Assembly: GCA_902702965.1 (NCBI GenBank) | Contig: CACRXP010000111.1 | Coordinates: forward strand, 1,201,811 to 1,265,810 | Direction of reading: 5' to 3' | DNA length: 64,000 nucleotides | Origin: Spirometra erinaceieuropaei | Lineage: Eukaryota > Platyhelminthes > Cestoda > Diphyllobothriidea > Diphyllobothriidae | Shown: positions 61,370 to 64,000 of the stretch, one piece after another | How positions within the stretch are numbered: the stretch's first letter is position 1 | Layout: every line of letters starts with the position of its first letter | Made by a program: the position numbers and the translations under genes | Notes under the pieces: generated by a model | Database searches by the model: none | The model's input: the letters and a program-made list of their open reading frames with translations, nothing else | Told to the model about the DNA's origin: nothing

Positions 61370-63555
61370 GATAAAAAGGAATTCCTGTGGGAAAGAAACG
61401 CAGGCTAAACGTGCTGTGAAGAAACTCGAAAAAATTGGTTTTTATTTTGTAAAACGTGGTCCAGGTGATTTTTAGAATTTAAAAGGGCGTCGGTCAGCTC
61501 AGTTACAAATAGCAATCTTGCACATGTTACCCGAACTGGCCACCGTAGTCTCAAACAAATGCGTTTGAGAGAAAGTATCTCTCCCTAAGGACGTGGTAAC
61601 TACGTTCACACACCTGAAGGTGTTACAAGCTACAGTGCGCATCTAGATGTAGACACACCAAAAACGGGTTCGCGACCTACGGAGGTAGACGGTTTCTCTG
61701 TGTTAAGCCCAAATTGTCTGAGCATATATCTAATGCTTTCTTTGAAGAATCTGCAAAAATCGAAGACATTGCATTGAAATATCTGGGCAAAGGATTTTTT
61801 AAAATTAAATTTCCCCTATTATTGCCTGTATGTATATCCATATTATTCGCAAGTGTGGGACACCGGACCTCACAACTTCCACCCTATCTGAAATCACCAT
61901 CATAGAATTCAGTCCTCATCACGGAGGCATGCAAGTGCCATACTATCGTAGCATGTGCGCAGTTAGTCAATTAGCCTAGGTTGTACTGACAGAAAAATGG
62001 TCTCTCAACGTGGAAATTGGATGATAATTAATTTTCGCGGGGTTGCGTGCAGGAGCGGGGCTGTTCACGACATCAAAGAAGCCGGGATCGGAGAACGCAT
62101 GCTTCCGATCATTCATCGGATCTGTGGAATAATAAAGATTGCGAGTGGGTGGTAGTGGAATTTCGAGAGACAACTCGCGACACCGGTGGTGGTAATGATA
62201 TTTGGACATGTTAGGCAGGGAGGTGGGGAGGAACTATTATCTCGCATCGAGTTCGGTGGGCAAAAGATAGATCTCAGTGGGGGTTGTGCTTGTGCCTCCC
62301 TGAGGTTACGCAGATAGAGGAGAAATTTATGACCTTGAGCAAGCACCACCTGTGCGTCTAAAACCAGGCCGACTACTTGTATGACTGCCACATTTGCAGT
62401 GAGTAAGAATTTGCTGGCGAGAAACGTTGAATTGTCTCACCGGAACCGTGTAGCTGGCTCAGAAAGCCTGGTTTTCATCAACTCGATGAGCTCTGGTCGT
62501 CATTTGGGCCACGAATGCTGGCATGCTCTGTCGATGCCAGCAGAACGCCTTTCTGGAACTTGTCTCGACATCCGGTCCCTTACTGACAAGAGGCAGAATA
62601 AATGCATATTTGCGTGGTCAGAAAAGGCAGTCCATCCTTTCATTTTATGATTAGCAAGCGGGTTCCTAAGACGAGCGATTCTGTCTTGGTCGCTCCAGAC
62701 GCCGTTTAGGTAACCACTGGCCGAGTAACCTCGAAACGGTAAATTAAGGAATAGTTTCTCTTTTAAAGCAGTCGAAACATTCGCTTTCGCAGTTATATGA
62801 CGCTCTCCCGCAGGGCGTTCCCTATGAAGGCAAGTTTGGCCTCTCGGATATATCAGCTAAGCGTCTGTCCAACGCTTCCGCTTCGCCTGTATGAACTTAC
62901 CTCGCGACATCTAAATTCTGCTCATTTGAAGAAATTTAAAGCTTTATCTTTGCTGTCCAAAGGCGTGGGGAGGGGGATATAAAAGGTAGAGATAACTGTG
63001 TTGATGCTTGCGTGCGGGTATGATAGATCAAAATGTCTCTTTAATTATTGTTCCTAGAAGACCTAGATCATAATCATATAACGACTTAGTTTGGTCCAAA
63101 AGCGAACGCATCTACCAGAACGCAGGATTAAGGTTGTGTAAGTGGCAAATTACTGCGATCGAACTCCTCTCGAACAGTTAAATCTTTTATGCATCCTTGA
63201 GCACTCATCTTTTATTACTTTGACCAGGTTAACACCAATGCGCGTTACAGTTTGGCATGCAATGTACAAAAACGCATTATAACTTGTGAAATTGAGCATA
63301 CTATACCCGCGTCATGAATGAGTCCCTGAGACGAAGTTAAAACACAGATAGTGCAGAGTGCCTGAAATTTTGACGGTGTAATCTCATACAGCATTGTTTT
63401 CTGAGGCGCACTATACAGTATTCTAAATTATCTATAAATGCAGATCATATATTAGGTGCTAGTAAGACATTCTTTCGCTAAAATGGGACCCAGTCAAAGC
63501 AGTTGTCAATGAGCAGTGCGTTGCCTTTCATGTGGGAAGAATGTATCAGAAAGAA
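61370..63555. other. 2.2 kb without a recognised gene
   Basis: Two overlapping minus-strand frames at 61976-62391 (77 and 92 codons; Pro-, His- and Tyr-rich C-terminus) and plus-strand frames at 62381-62650 and 62797-62982 show no motif I can name. The base composition of 62000-62650 is less AT-rich than its surroundings. Confidence 0.35.
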
Positions 63556-63559
63556 AAAC

Positions 63560-63850
63560 ACAACTATTAACAATGACATGGCTTATCAGCCATCCTCAGC
63601 CAGTCATGCCCAGCCCCGAAGAGTGGAGTACCTGGGGTCCGATTCCGTGACCTGATAGTTAAAAGTCCAGCGCCCCTGGACAACAGGTCGCGAGATCGAT
63701 CCCCAGGTGCTTCACATTTCGCGGAAAGGTGTGGCTGACTGACGGGATTAATAATCCAGATTGATGTTGGGGCTCAAGAGACAGCCCCAGTGTACAACTG
63801 GACCAGTGACTTCCGTAGCGCGATCAGAGAGAACCTTCCTAGTATATCAC
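63560..63850. repeat. Old SINE-1 pair in head-to-head inverted arrangement
   Basis: 63563-63677 is the SINE in reverse (GGCTTATCAGCC, CAGCCAGTCATGCCCAGCCC). 63680-63848 is forward (CAACAGGTCGCGAGATCGAT B-box region, GTGTGGCTGACTGACGGG, GACTTCCGTAGCGCGATC). Both are strongly diverged and lack the body centre. Confidence 0.6.
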
Positions 63851-64000
63851 AAAGCGTTTGAATGTAGACAGAAAACTCGGTTTTTGCGGTTGAAAAATTA
63901 TTTGCATTAGCCTCCGCAAACTTCCGAAAGAAACCCTAAAATAAGCTTCAAGTATCACAATAACGTCAAACGGCTTTATACGGACTTGATGTTTTGCAGA

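Overview
This window looks like repeat-rich, intron-era eukaryotic DNA with moderate-to-low GC content. I see no operons, no bacterial-type genes and no intact host protein-coding gene. Its content fits a parasitic flatworm, most likely a large-genome tapeworm of the diphyllobothriid type. The reasons are many decayed Penelope-like retroelements with GIY-YIG endonucleases and hammerhead-ribozyme tails, a Merlin transposase remnant, tRNA-derived SINEs, telomere-like CCCTAA tracts and a 43-base intron. The species assignment is inference, since no marker gene is present.

Layout. 0-8 kb: a SINE end, a Penelope-I copy, a Merlin remnant, a LINE remnant, a Penelope-II copy with hammerhead tail, a degenerate telomere-like tract, a CpG-rich promoter-like or LTR-like segment with heat-shock and CCAAT motifs, a second Penelope-I copy and a second type of tRNA-derived SINE. 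8-22 kb: mainly large foldback elements (families A and B), one of them split by a tandem SINE array with a 9-bp target duplication. 22-26 kb: a Penelope-I endonuclease, a complete Tc1-like transposon (22801-24716) whose DD34E transposase carries a tiny intron, and a head-to-head SINE pair. 26-35 kb: the best-preserved Penelope-I copy, foldback copies C1 and B2, an unclassified duplicated repeat and inverted Penelope ends. 39-51 kb: foldback copies A4-A6, Penelope-I and Penelope-II copies and hammerhead tails. 51-64 kb: mostly unclassified sequence with a possible LINE ORF1, Penelope-II tails, telomere-like tracts, foldbacks A7 and C2, and a decayed SINE pair.

How the parts relate. The foldback elements have TA target sites and ends (CAGTAGGTGGGCTAACTCAT type) that match the ends of the Tc1-like transposon (CAGTACCTGTGCTAACTCAT). 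That transposon or a close relative is therefore the likely source of their mobility. By my coordinates foldbacks make up roughly a fifth of the window. The Penelope-II copies share a 3' tail that folds as a very small hammerhead ribozyme, with its helix III reduced to the palindrome ACGU. Base changes in stems I and II between copies are largely compensatory. Most Penelope, LINE and Merlin copies carry stops and frameshifts and are dead.

Coordinates of repeat ends are read by eye and may be off by a few bases, more where an end is truncated.
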